DNA of 64,000 nt from Phorcus lineatus (lineage: Eukaryota; Mollusca; Gastropoda; Trochida; Trochidae). Positions 26,890 to 37,369 of the stretch are shown in pieces; position 1 is the stretch's first letter; each line of letters begins with the position of its first letter. The notes beneath the pieces were generated by a model. It was not told the origin of the DNA. It saw nothing but the letters and a program-made list of their open reading frames with translations, and did not search any database. The position numbers and the translations under genes were made by a program. The stretch lies in contig OV121090.1 of NCBI GenBank assembly GCA_921293015.1, positions 18,738,304 through 18,802,303 of the forward strand. The letters run 5' to 3'.

Positions 26890-27890
26890 TCATAGATTGT
26901 GACAGGTTCATAGCTCGCTTATATATATAATTGACAAAGTGTTGGGATCGATTCCTAGCTTGTGAAGGGCTTACATATATCGACATTTTATCAAACTGAG
27001 AGGGAACAGGGGTCAATTCTCACATTGTGAAGAGCTCATATCTCGCCTATATGTCAAACTGAGGGAGTACATGGGTCGATTCCCAGATTGTGAAGGGCTC
27101 ACAGCGCGTCTATATGTCAAACTGAGGGAGTATAGAGATCTATTCTCAGATTGTGAAGGGCTCACAGCTCACTTTTATTTAAACTGAGAGGGTATAGCAG
27201 TCGATTCTCAGATTGTGATGGGCTCATAGCTCGCCTATATATAAAACTGAGGGAGTGTACGGGTTGATTCCTAGATTGTGAAGGGCTCACCACATGCCTT
27301 TAATTTAAACTGACGGAGTATAAGGGTCGATTCTCAGATCGTGAAGGGCTTACAGCTCACCTTTATTTAAACTGAGAGGATACAGAAGTCGATTCCCAGA
27401 TTGTGAAGGGCTCATGGCTCGTCATTATGTCAAACTGAGGGAGTATAGGGGCCGATTCCTAGATTGTGAAGGGCTCACAGCTCGCTTTTATGTCCAACTG
27501 AGGGAGTATAATGGCCGATTTCCAGATTGTGAAGGGCTCACAGCGCGTCTATATGTCAAACTGAGAGAGTATATGGATCTATTCTCAGATTGTGAAGGGC
27601 TCACCGCTCGCCTATATGTCAAATTGAGAGGGTATAGCATAGATTCTCGGAAACGTGAGAAAAAGTGGATAGGGGTCGATTCTCAGATTGTGAAAGGCCA
27701 ATAGTTCGCCTTTATGTCAATGTGAGGGAGTTAAGGGATCGATTCCCAGATTGCGATGGACTAATAGCTCACCTTGATGTCAAACTGAGGGAGTATAGGG
27801 GCAGATTCCTAGATTGTGAAGGACATTGCGCTTGTCTTTGTATTCTATTTAGCTAGTAGGGGTTTCAATTCACATATTGTGACTATGTGA
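26890..27890 (+). repeat. 63-bp minisatellite array, left arm, about 16 copies
   Basis: Monomers contain GATTCCCAGATTGTGAAGGG, then GCTCACAGCTCGCC, TATATGTCAAACTGAGGGAG and TATAGGGGTCG. The GATTG core occurs at 27086, 27149, 27211 and 27274, giving a period of 62-63 bp. Copies near the ends of the array are more degenerate. Repetitive frames on the plus strand (27414-27704, 27665-27856) with a repeating REYRGRFLDCEGLTAR-like peptide arise because the period is close to 63 (21 codons); there is no sign of a real protein. Confidence 0.95.
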
Positions 27891-29239
27891 AGGTGAAAAC
27901 TAAGTTAGTATATCGATTCTGCCATTTTAGATTTTTATTAATGATAGTTAGCGGTATTCCGTACAACACTGTTTGAAGTAAGAATTATTTCTTATGGTTT
28001 AAACATATTTATTTCATAAAAAATACATGAACTGGATTGGCCAACATGCTCAACAGAACTTATGTGAAGGCCGCTCCAACAACAAACATTTAAGAAACAT
28101 GAACATGACAATAACAATAACAGCGAACATGGTACAAATATGATCAAATCATCACAAACCAAAGTGTATAAGAAGTGATAGTGAAATGAATTTGTGGCAT
28201 TTGCAATCATTAACATAATATGAGCATTTAATTATAAGTAAAACGTTTGGATTCGGTTATGAATTTGTAAACTGGTTTTAATATATCAGATCCTGTTACA
28301 ATGCTCAGAGAAGGATGTCCATATAAAATTATTTCTAGCGGAAAGCCGTTTGTGTAATAATATTTGTTGGATATTATCGAATGTAATCTGGAGCATACGA
28401 AGAAGTAATGAAGTGCGTCCTCGTTGGTGGCCACAAGAGCAGTTAGATTTATCAGATATATATCTTTTAAATTTGTCAGCATTATTTTTTATATGTGTTT
28501 AAGGTTTGCATATGAAATTATAATAAACATATGTATTTATAAAATTCATTATACTGTAACAGTTAACATTTTGTGTTGTCATATTAGACCAGATGTCTCT
28601 CAGGGTTTGCTTATAAAAGCAACGTGTCACTGTGTCGCGTCTCCACTCAGACTCTTTGCGGGGTCTGCGTATCAAAACAAAGTGTCACTGCGTCGCGTCT
28701 CTGTTGGACTCGAGTGTGCAATCTCGTACAATCACACCAACTTCCTCTTTCTAATTAATGTTTATTCAATGCAAGTATCTCGGGTGGCAACTATTTATAT
28801 ACTTATGAGTTTGATCGTCGTTTAAGTATTTGGTTTAAACATATTTTTATTTCATTAAATGAAATAAGGATTGGTGAACAAGCCTTGAGGCTTATTTGAA
28901 CACCGCTCCTTAAATACAACAAAATGAACTGGACACAAAAACAGAAAATACAACTAATGAAAACACCATCTTTGTAATTAAATGCATGTTGCCGAGTTGT
29001 TGGTTGTCGTTCAAGTATTTTGATGTAAACAGTATTATATTTCCATAAGACATGTAATACACAACGTTCAGAATATACACACAAAAAAGAAAAGGATTAG
29101 CAAACAGGCAGCAAATGACTATATAAATGCTTCTCCTGAAACAAACATAAAACGATTCAGGTATCATGTATATTGGTGGAAATTTACTTTTGCAATTATT
29201 CTTACTAAACTCAAATTGATAATAAGCTTTGTGTAACTT
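27891..29239 (-). repeat. Core of the foldback element with LINE 3'-end debris
   Basis: The core contains three related segments (27970-28090, 28815-28940, 29005-29160). Each begins, on plus, with a GTTTAAACATATTT- or TGTAAACAGTATT-like string followed by GATTGGCCAAC- or GATTGGTGAAC-like sequence in the first two. On the minus strand these read as LINE 3' untranslated ends. Plus-strand frame 28424-28825 (133 codons) runs antisense to the LINE remnant and has no recognised motif. No transposase remnant was recognised. Confidence 0.65.
27996..28520 (-). pseudogene. LINE retrotransposon 3' end, frameshifted
   Basis: On the minus strand a C-terminal reverse-transcriptase-protein tail is readable. 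A CSCGH motif near 28430 lies in one frame; NEDALHYFFVC continues in another (28228-28482), ending ...YKFITESKRFTYN and stop. The pattern CxCG...EDaxHyFFxC...SKRF is typical of the C-terminal region of non-LTR retrotransposon ORF2 in invertebrates. About 230 bp of 3' UTR follows, ending AATAAATATGTTTAAACC. A frameshift sits between the two motifs and everything upstream (endonuclease, RT core) is missing. It is a dead 5'-truncated copy. Confidence 0.72.
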
Positions 29240-30300
29240 TGCATTACTGAGAATAGGTCCCCATACTCCAGTCTGAGAATCGACTCCTATACTCCCTCAG
29301 TTTGATATATAGGCGAGCTGCGAGCCCTTCACAATCTGAGAAACGATCCCTATACTCCATTAGTTTGACATATAGGCGAAATGTGAACCCTTCACAATCT
29401 GAGAATCGACTGCTATACCCCCTCAGTTTGACATAAAGACGAGCTATGAGCCCTTCACAATCTGGGAATCGACCCCTATACTCCCTCAGTTTGATATATA
29501 GGCGAGCTGTGAGCCCTTCACAATCTGAGAATCGACTCCTATATACCCTCTCAGTTTCATATATAGGTGAGCTGTAAGCCCTTCACATTCTGAGAATTGA
29601 CCCCTATACTCCCTCAGTGTGACACATAGGCGGGCTATGAGCCCTTCACAATCTAGGAATCGATCCCAATACTCCGTCATTTTGACATATAGGCGAGCTA
29701 TGAGCCCTTCACAATCTGAGAATCGACTGCTATACCCTCTCATTTTAAATAAAGGTGAGCTGGACGCCCTTCACAATCTGGGAATCGACCCCTATACCCC
29801 CTCAGTTTGACATAAAGACGAGCTATGAGCCCTTCACAATCTGAGAATCGATCCCTATACTCCGTCAGTTTGACATATAGGCGAAATGTGAGCCCTTCAC
29901 AATCTGAGAATCGACTGCTATACCCTCTCAGTTTAAATAAAGGTGAGCTGGACGCCCTTCACAATCTGGGAATCGACCCCTATACCCCCTCAGTTTGACA
30001 TAAAGACGAGCTATGAGCCCTTCACAATCTGAGAATCGATCCCTATACTCCATCAGTTTGACATATAGGCGAAATGTGAGCCCTTCACAATCTGAGAATC
30101 GACTTCTATATACCCTCTCAGTTTAAATAAAGGTGAGCTATGAGCCCTTCACAATCTAGGAGTCAACCCTTACACCCCCTAAGTTTGGCATAAAGACGAG
30201 CTGAATGTCCTTCACAATCTGGGAATCGGCCCCCATACCCTCTCGTTTTGAGAAAGAGACAAGCTGATTGCTCATCACAATCTAGGAATCGATCATTATA
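29240..30300 (-). repeat. 63-bp minisatellite array, right (inverted) arm, about 17 copies
   Basis: Same monomer as 26890-27890 in reverse complement: CCCTTCACAATCTGGGAATC, GACCCCTATACTCCCTCAG, TTTGACATATAGGCGAGC. Part of it shows higher-order structure: a three-monomer block of about 188 bp repeats from about 29700 to 30110 (the AGGTGAGCTGGACGCCC variant occurs at 29753 and again at 29941). Confidence 0.95.
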
Positions 30301-30377
30301 CTTGCTAAATAGAAAAACCTTAATAACCTAAATAATTCCCATTTTATAATGATGAAAATACTACTGAAACACAAATT

Positions 30378-30525
30378 CCCAGATTGTGATCATTCCCAGA
30401 TTGTTCAGGTCGCACAATCTGCAGATTGTTTAAACAATCTAGGAATTCCTAGATTGTGAGCAAACAATCTGCAGATTGTTCGAACAATCTGCAGATTGTG
30501 ATATACCCCAGATTGTTCGTAACAT
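30378..30525 (-). repeat. Right terminal inverted repeat with nested palindromes
   Basis: Contains three perfect copies of ACAATCTGCAGATTGT (30414-30429, 30464-30479, 30484-30499) and a perfect 24-bp palindrome at 30434-30457 centred on an EcoRI-type GAATTC. It ends GTTCGTAACAT at 30525, followed by resumption of the interrupted host repeat. Confidence 0.92.
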
Positions 30526-32561
30526 GGACACCTACAACTCAATTACTGGTATGACGCCTTCAGGTAGTGCGTATTGATTCTGTGATCTACTCAGTTGGAA
30601 AAGGATTGGATTTAGGACCGAGATTGGGGTTCAATGAATACACCATCTGTGCGAAGACATGTTTGTTCAAACCCAAGTGTAGCAGGTACTGTCATTTGTT
30701 CAGATGCCATTGTTGCTGGAAGATGAAGTCATCATATCACTAATAATGAGTTCCCAAATGAAAACATATTCATAGCATCTTGACATAAAGCATTGCTCTA
30801 CGATGATGTAAAATTTTACTTCTTGACAAGGGATAAACTAGTATCAATAATTCTTATGATTGAAGTGATCATTTTGCTCGGTAGCAGGTAGAAAAGCAAA
30901 CCTGTGATTGGGATGAAAATATACAGATTCACCCATCTGAAACGTAAAAAAAAATCAATTTATGTGATAGTCTTGTTATTAAAGTTTATAGTGCTATTAT
31001 GATATTGTATACACAACATTTATAGTATTTACATCTGTAAATTGTGAATGCAATGGCAAGAATCGAGTTCAAAAAGTTGTTTTTTGTGTATCCAACTAAA
31101 GTTATTAAGGGCTGTATTCTTTAATAACCGATGCATATCGTATTTGGATATGCTAAAGCTATATGCTGTCCAAAAGCATAGATAAGGCGCGAATGCATCA
31201 TAAGTCAGTGTTAAATCAACTACAAACAAGCTACAACTTAAACCAAGACAAAACAGGTTTATGAGTGTCGTATGGACAAATTGAATAAATCAGTAAAAAA
31301 ATCAAACGTCGCTTTGTAAAATATCTAGGTACATATTACCCTATAATAATGTATCCTTCTAAAATGAATTACATTGTTGGCTGTAACAATAACTCTACAT
31401 TTAATTTATGTAATCCCATTGCAAGACAACGCATCGTCTTCTGCTAAGGTTTATTTTAGTCTTCAGAGTGAATTATTTGACTGCTTCTAACTAATTCACA
31501 AAGGATAAAGAGACACCACCGCTCCCCAATTCCAACGAACTTGCTTCTTAGGTCTTAATTTTTTCACCCAATTACAGATTTAACTGTCATCAAAGCATCA
31601 CATATTTACAATGAAGAAGAGCTCTTATCCTTGGGTGGACAAACATTTTCTCAACAGGTTAAACTGAATCACTAATTTGTCCTTTTGAGAGGACATTGTT
31701 TGCATAAACGGCAAATATTGTTCATATGGTCTCGTACAGTAGAGACTCATATATTGAAACTCGTGACTCTGCAAGTCGTGAAAAAAAATTCAACCTCATT
31801 CGAAGAGATACATATATAGAGAATTCGACAAGAAATGTCAAATAGCCTCTATTTATTCATAAGCATAAGATAAATTGGTAGCTGATCATATTATAAAATT
31901 TGACCCTTCTCTAGAAACATACAACTTTTTGTGTACAATGATATACGGTGGTTAAGTTTTCTTTAACAAATATAAATGTCATATTTTTCCATAGTTACAA
32001 TACTGGCCTACAATATTTGATCAATTGGGATGTTTAGTTTTTCAAGTTTTAAAACAATGTAGTCAAATGGTAATCTCTTGCCGGATTCGATTTGAAGTAC
32101 GCAGGAACGTTTGTACCGTCTCTAATGGAGGAGAGAGGTATGGAATTAGCTACAATTAAACCCGGAACGTCTGCATATCAGAGTGTGGACAGGTAGAGAG
32201 ATGGTGTAGGCAAGTACATTTGCAACTTAATTACTGAGGCGCTACAGTATAGATCTTATCATTCTCTCACGTATGTTCTGATTGAATTAAGGACAAACAT
32301 GTGGGTTCAGTGACAACAACATCAGAGCGAATTCAATATGACAGCTGCATGTATCCATCTAATTTAAGGCGTGTTCATCGTTCGAATCAATCGATGACTG
32401 ATAAAAATCGACCACAAACTACAATCGTAACAGTAACCAAGTTCCACCAGGTGCTTGGACTGTAACTTACTCACCGAGGATACGATTTAAGACCATCCAT
32501 ACTCAAATCAATCAATGTCTGATTTAGCCTTAATATGATAGTCGACGTCTTTGAATTGCAA

Positions 32562-32868
32562 TGTGAGGTGAGGTGAGTCGGTGTTTAACGCCGCTTTCAA
32601 GATTATTTCACTTATATCTCGGCTGCTAGTATTGTTGCAGGGGGAAAGCCCGCAACACCATTGTGGCTATGCATTGCGGTGAAACCTGCGAGCATCGGCT
32701 GGAACTAGCGAACCAGAGGTGGTATACTACGCTGAAATTCAGTGCAGCATTGCACCCAAACCTGACTGCGTGTAGAACAGTTATCTACTGCAGACAATGT
32801 TGCGGGATTAGAACCACGGACCTCTTGATCCGAAGCCGAACGCGCTAACCACTGCGCTATCTCGCCCC
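32562..32868 (-). mobile_element. tRNA-derived SINE, near full length
   Basis: Read on the minus strand from 32868, the element begins GGGGCGAGATAGCGCAGTGG, a tRNA-like head. It has an A box TAGCGCAGTGG (32849-32859) and a B box GGTTCTAATCC (32805-32815) about 33 nt apart, as in RNA polymerase III type 2 promoters. A tRNA-unrelated body of about 200 bp follows. The 3' end is TTAAACACCGACTCACCTC with a CTCAC pentamer tail. It lies inside module copy 3. The 61-codon plus frame (32663-32848) is antisense to it and not a gene. The head is not a functional tRNA: it continues directly into the SINE body. Confidence 0.85.
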
Positions 32869-33699
32869 ATTGAAGAACAATGATAATTCCTTCTAAATAT
32901 TAGATCAGTCATTTAAATCTTGAACCTCCGATCCCACTCACTTAAATATTTACACTAAAAGAAACTTACACATGCTGTTTGAAAATGTTAATTCGCCTTC
33001 TGCTTGATGTTAAGTTCAGTCTGAGTTTAAAAAAGACATTGAGAGTGTGGCTAATGGCGCCGAGCATGATAAAAACACAGCCCGTTCATATCCCTTCCTT
33101 AATTATCGAGATCAAGGAATGTAAGGGCAACTCTGCATGTTCGGCTGACAACAACTAGAGGATAGTACAATTATTCAGCCTGAAGGCAGGTTAAGCTCTT
33201 GTCCCCTCGCTAATGCAGGACACTTAACTAAACGTCACAGAAATGAGCCACTTGAGAGTCTACTTGTTTCATTTTCACCTATTCAAGGAGTCCAATAATA
33301 CAAGTGAAGTAGATCCAGAGTAGACTGCTCCTATTTCTGGACTAATGAGTACAGATGGTCTAGACATGTGCAGCTGAAGCACTGATGTGACCCCTCGGAT
33401 AAGTAAAGTATTGATCAACAGCTTCTTAGGTTTATTCTAAGTGTACATGGTTTATGTTAGACAGGAATATATTGTCAATTACAGTATTAACACCAAGTGA
33501 CCATTTGACAGTGATTGTCTAGAGATGAGTAGAGTGCTTTTTTATTTATTTTTATGATATATAAGAAGATGAAAAAAATGCAAATGGTTGATGCAGAATG
33601 AAAGCCATTCATTTGGACAATTTCACTCAAAAAGTATTCAGTTTGACAGTGTGATGTTGAAAAGTGTGATGTCAAGCACAAACATATTCCTTTAGTGGA

Positions 33700-33970
33700 G
33701 GTGAGATGATATGAGGTTTAAAGCCGCTTTCAAGAGTATTTTACTTATATTACTGCATTACCGCAGGGACAAAGCCTGCAACACCATTATGACTATGCGA
33801 GCATCGACTGCAGCTAGCGAAACATGGGCGGTACTGCGCTGAAATTCAGTGTAGCTATAAACCCAAACCTTACTGGGTATAGAACCGTTCTCTATTGCAG
33901 ACAACGTTGTCGAGTCCCTGGCGGGAATCGAACCACGGCCTCCAGATCCGAAGTTGAACGCGCTAACGCT
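33700..33970 (-). mobile_element. tRNA-derived SINE, second copy, 5'-truncated
   Basis: Same body as the SINE at 32562: CGCTTTCAAGA, CGCAGGGACAAAGCC, CAACACCATTATG, CTGAAATTCAGTGTAGC, CCAAACCTTACTG, GCAGACAACGTTG. A perfect B box GGTTCGATTCC is readable on minus at 33924-33934. The A-box region is lost: after GCGCTAAC (33967) the sequence continues with a short local duplication (CGCTAACG, GTTGAACGCG). Same orientation as the first copy, 1.1 kb away. Confidence 0.8.
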
Positions 33971-36900
33971 AACGTTGAACGCGTTTTAGTGGCTGTTCAG
34001 GGAATTGCTAGAACACCACTTTCTGAACAACTTCTTTGGACTGCATAAGCATCCGGTTATCGACCAAGAGAGGGAGTTGTTCCAGCATGCTTACTCACAA
34101 ACAGCAAGCGGCATGGTCATTTAACTTGACTATTGGAACCTCAATATTTTACAATGGCCTTTTGAAACCTCATACATTTATCTCAATAGAACATCGGTGG
34201 GATAAAAACGATCGACGTGAAGATCAACATCACTACATGATTGTGGAGGAATTCTGCAAAAGACTTCATCAAGTGATTAAAAAGTTGTCAAAGAGAATGC
34301 CAAGCAAGTGTTTTTGCAAAAGGTACCCACAAGCTTTTGGATTACAGACAAATGACTTTTCACCTTCTTACCATTGGAGTTGCTCGATATGTTATGACGT
34401 TAAGCAATAAATTCTTTGACCACAAATGGCTAAGGTGTGTCACCGTAAAATATTATTGGGGTAATCACATTCAATTATATAAACATGATAGTTTAAATAT
34501 TTTTCTTACTCACCAAATACTAGGAAGGGGTTCTTCTGAAACACCCAAAACTCAACGCCTACACCATAATGACAGAACAGGAATACACTGCACTAGCTCA
34601 TTGTTTGCTCTGTGTCCATAAGACACTGCGGAATCATTACCAATGGACATCTAGTTGATCAAATAATAACAATTCCTATCAACGCTATCAGTTACTTCTC
34701 AAAATAGTGTAAAGTTCAATAATAAACTTGGTCGAAAATTCTTTACAAGAAAATGATTATATTCTTTGTGTACAAAAATCTCCATGTCCATAATCCTTAT
34801 TTTTAAGTGAAAGAAGTAACACACGTTTAACTGTTGGATTCCAAATGTTCAAGAAGTCCCTATCAAATGAATGATGTAGACTACCCTGTAGAATAATGGG
34901 ACTGACATGTGCATCGATGCATAATGTTACTCTCCAAACTAGTTGCTCAATTACAATCCTCTTTACTTGTCTCCCGTCTTTTACACAAGACATAATACCA
35001 GTGATTGCGATATTCATTCGTCCTTAAAAAGCGTCTAGACAGCAATTCCGAATCTGACCATTTATCTAACTTAAAGAGACAGGCAAGGAAGTACAGCTGA
35101 GGTTTCTAGCATGAAGGCTAAATATTCCTTTTCTGATGCTAACGAACAATGACGACAACATCTAAGATACACGATTAAAACATTTTGGACAGTGGACAAA
35201 TATGTCTATTATTCTTGATTTTAGGAATAATGTTTACAAAACATGACTTCTATGAATAAGTTTTCAATGCATAATAATTGTGAATCCTCGGGTATGCCGT
35301 CATAACATGAATCAACATGAAACGAAGCAAGAAAAATATTTTTAAAACGATGCAATTACAAAGTGGAACGTTGCATAGAAACATTTTCCCTGTTGTACTG
35401 AAGTATTCCTTTGATACCTGGCTATTTTACACAAATAAACTTAATTTCTTTGAGAGAAGCAAGTCATTTGAAAAGTCGTTTATAAGATCATTTCATCATT
35501 ATCTCTAATCATTTTGCTTTCTTCAATTCAAAATGTTTCTCAATTGAGACAGTCCTAGGGAAATGATATAGATATCAGTACTCGAGGCAGTCCGTCATAA
35601 TCTATTTTAAAACGAGTGTGATTTTTTGTAATACCCGAGCGAGTTACACACAGAATTAGACTAGTTTCGTTAAGAGATGTTAAACATTTGGCACACTTAT
35701 AAAGATTTCCTTTTAATCCTTTGTATCCCATTTGAATAGCAGAGCGACATCCAAAAATGGACCGCATGTCGTGAGATTTCTAGATACATGTACATTTACA
35801 CTATAAAGAATTGATACATAAAGTCACAAACGCAATAAATACAAAAACTTGCGCTCAACAATCAATGCTAGCCAAAATATTTGCACATGTGCACATATTG
35901 AAAAGATCCTACTACTTACGCTTCATTGCTTGTTGCTGTCTCGCATGACTTTCGATATGAAAGATATTAAACTCATTAAAAGTTGAACGAAGAAATGTTA
36001 AATCTGTCATGAGTTGTCCCTTCAACGTCTTACATTTAGCTACTGTATACCTGAACAAACAAGAGTGTCTTTCTTTACTATTTACTTTATTCACATTAAC
36101 TTTCTATGTACATAAAACAAGTATTTTTTATCAGAAATAATTTATTGTCTGCAGAAAACTGAGATTGACATTTGAAATGGTTGCAAACAGTGTCTTTGGA
36201 GAAAACACCCCCTATAAATAATATCTGTCTTATTGATATAAAATATTTGGAATTGATTTCAGATTTTGTTGTTGCTTTATTTGTAACTGTGATACACAAA
36301 CTGTCCTTGACATTTTGGAGGCGATTAGTCATTCCATGCATTGTAGATACCTTTGAATATACAGCTGCATATCAAAAGTTTGTTACTACTTACTACTGTA
36401 TCTTAGTGCAAATATCAAGTAATTTGGGTTTGGTTTGAACGTCAATAAAATAACTTCAGCTGAACCGACAAAGCATCTTTCATTGTCAATGTGTAAAATA
36501 GCCATTCTTTAACGTATTGTGAGATTGTCGAATCTCTCGTGCAAAAATTCGAATTTTGGCATGATCAAATAAACAGAAGGGGTCACATTTTCCAAATTCC
36601 GATTTTCTTAATTTAGATTAAAATATCTCATTTCGACCCCTGAGAAAAAACTCAGCAAAATCATATTGTCTTAATGCAAACGAACAGACATGACTAGTGT
36701 AATAATAATCATTAGTTTATGCCATATGTACCATCTCCAGATGATCAAAACAGCTCATAACTCACTCTGGTCATCTGTAGTCGTAGAAGAAGCAACACCA
36801 CTGGCGGCCATTTTTATGTGAACACTTTTAATCATTTGAGGTAGGAAAATGGATTCGTTCGTTTTGAGAACGGCTTCATTTGATATTGAAACATTGTCTT

Positions 36901-37369
36901 GCAATCGTTTTCATGAGATGACTTTATTTATTTTGAAAACGTGCTACTTTCCCTTTCAAAAGAAAAGTGGTTGCTAATGTTAGTAAATGTGTGTTTCTTC
37001 TTAACAGTATTAAAAGTATAAATATAAAAGTATAAAAAGGTTTGAGTAAATGATCATCGATTCAATCTATAACCTAAACATATTCATGAGAAATGTAACA
37101 TAACAAATAACAATTAGATTTACATTATCTCCTTTTAAAGATACTTTTACACAAAAAGAAAACAGATATTTCAGGCAATTTTAAATGCCTCTGAGAAAGA
37201 GCTGTAGTATTCTTTTGAATTCTTGATAATCATTTATCAATTCTAAAACTTGCTTTGACAAGTCTAAACAATAAAACTCTGCAATCCTTCTTGATGTTTT
37301 AAAACTCAAATTTAATGTTTGCACTGAAACCTACCTTTCTTTAGGTAAAATAATCAAATTAAAAAAATG
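33971..37369. other. Unrecognised DNA, no supported gene
   Basis: Open frames of 124 codons (34036-34410, plus), 94 codons (34337-34621, plus), 86 codons (34757-35017, minus) and 70 codons (35555-35767, minus) occur. Some have protein-like composition, but none matches a family I can name and none has clear splice or promoter context. An alternative frame at about 34010-34120 (HKHPVIDQERELFQHAYSQ) also reads protein-like for about 30 residues and could be a decayed coding remnant. Confidence 0.45.

Larger units (their letters stand above)
26648..30525. mobile_element. Foldback-type element with minisatellite arms, 3,878 bp
   Basis: The left end (26648, ATGTTCCG...) and the right end (30525, reading inward ATGTTACG...) are inverted repeats of at least 45 bp with few mismatches. 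They carry the palindrome ACAATCTGCAGATTGT at exactly mirrored positions (26674-26689 and 30484-30499). Inside follow a 63-bp minisatellite array in one orientation (about 26890-27890), a 1.3-kb core, and the same array in inverted orientation (about 29240-30300). Flanking sequence belongs to one interrupted repeat: GAGATGGTGTGG on the left and GGACACCTACAACTC on the right join to the uninterrupted form seen at 14190 and 8871. That makes the edges firm and the target duplication short (GG, possibly 3 bp). No transposase frame is present. The architecture recalls Drosophila FB/Galileo foldback elements; kinship is not shown. Confidence 0.88.
19120..33425 (+). repeat. Non-coding module, copy 3 of 3, heavily interrupted
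   Basis: Blocks at 19120-19395, 20160-20300, 25980-26647, 30526-30740, 31030-31345, 31540-31680, 32090-32350, 32380-32560 and 32930-33425 match copies 1 and/or 2 in the same order and orientation. Removing the insertions at 20761-25282, 26648-30525 and 32562-32868 brings its length near that of the other copies. The last insertion-free blocks (33170-33425) share ACTAATGASTACAGATGG and CTGATGTGACCCCTCGG with copy 2. There is no gene. Confidence 0.65.

Noticed and set aside
27414-27856. Repeat protein with REYRGRFLDCEGLTAR-like units
   Set aside because: Translation of the 63-bp satellite (21 codons). The same monomers give open frames on the opposite strand in the right arm.
28424-28825. 133-codon plus-strand ORF as the transposon's protein
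   Set aside because: It overlaps, antisense, a clear LINE C-terminal remnant, and has no catalytic motif or transposase-like composition.
26890-30300. CRISPR-like array
   Set aside because: The regular 63-bp repeats have no unique spacers; the whole monomer repeats. The genome is eukaryotic in character and no cas-like gene is present.
32805-32868. Functional tRNA gene on the minus strand
   Set aside because: A and B boxes are present but the sequence runs into a SINE body with a pentamer tail, and a second copy shares that body. It is a tRNA-derived SINE head.
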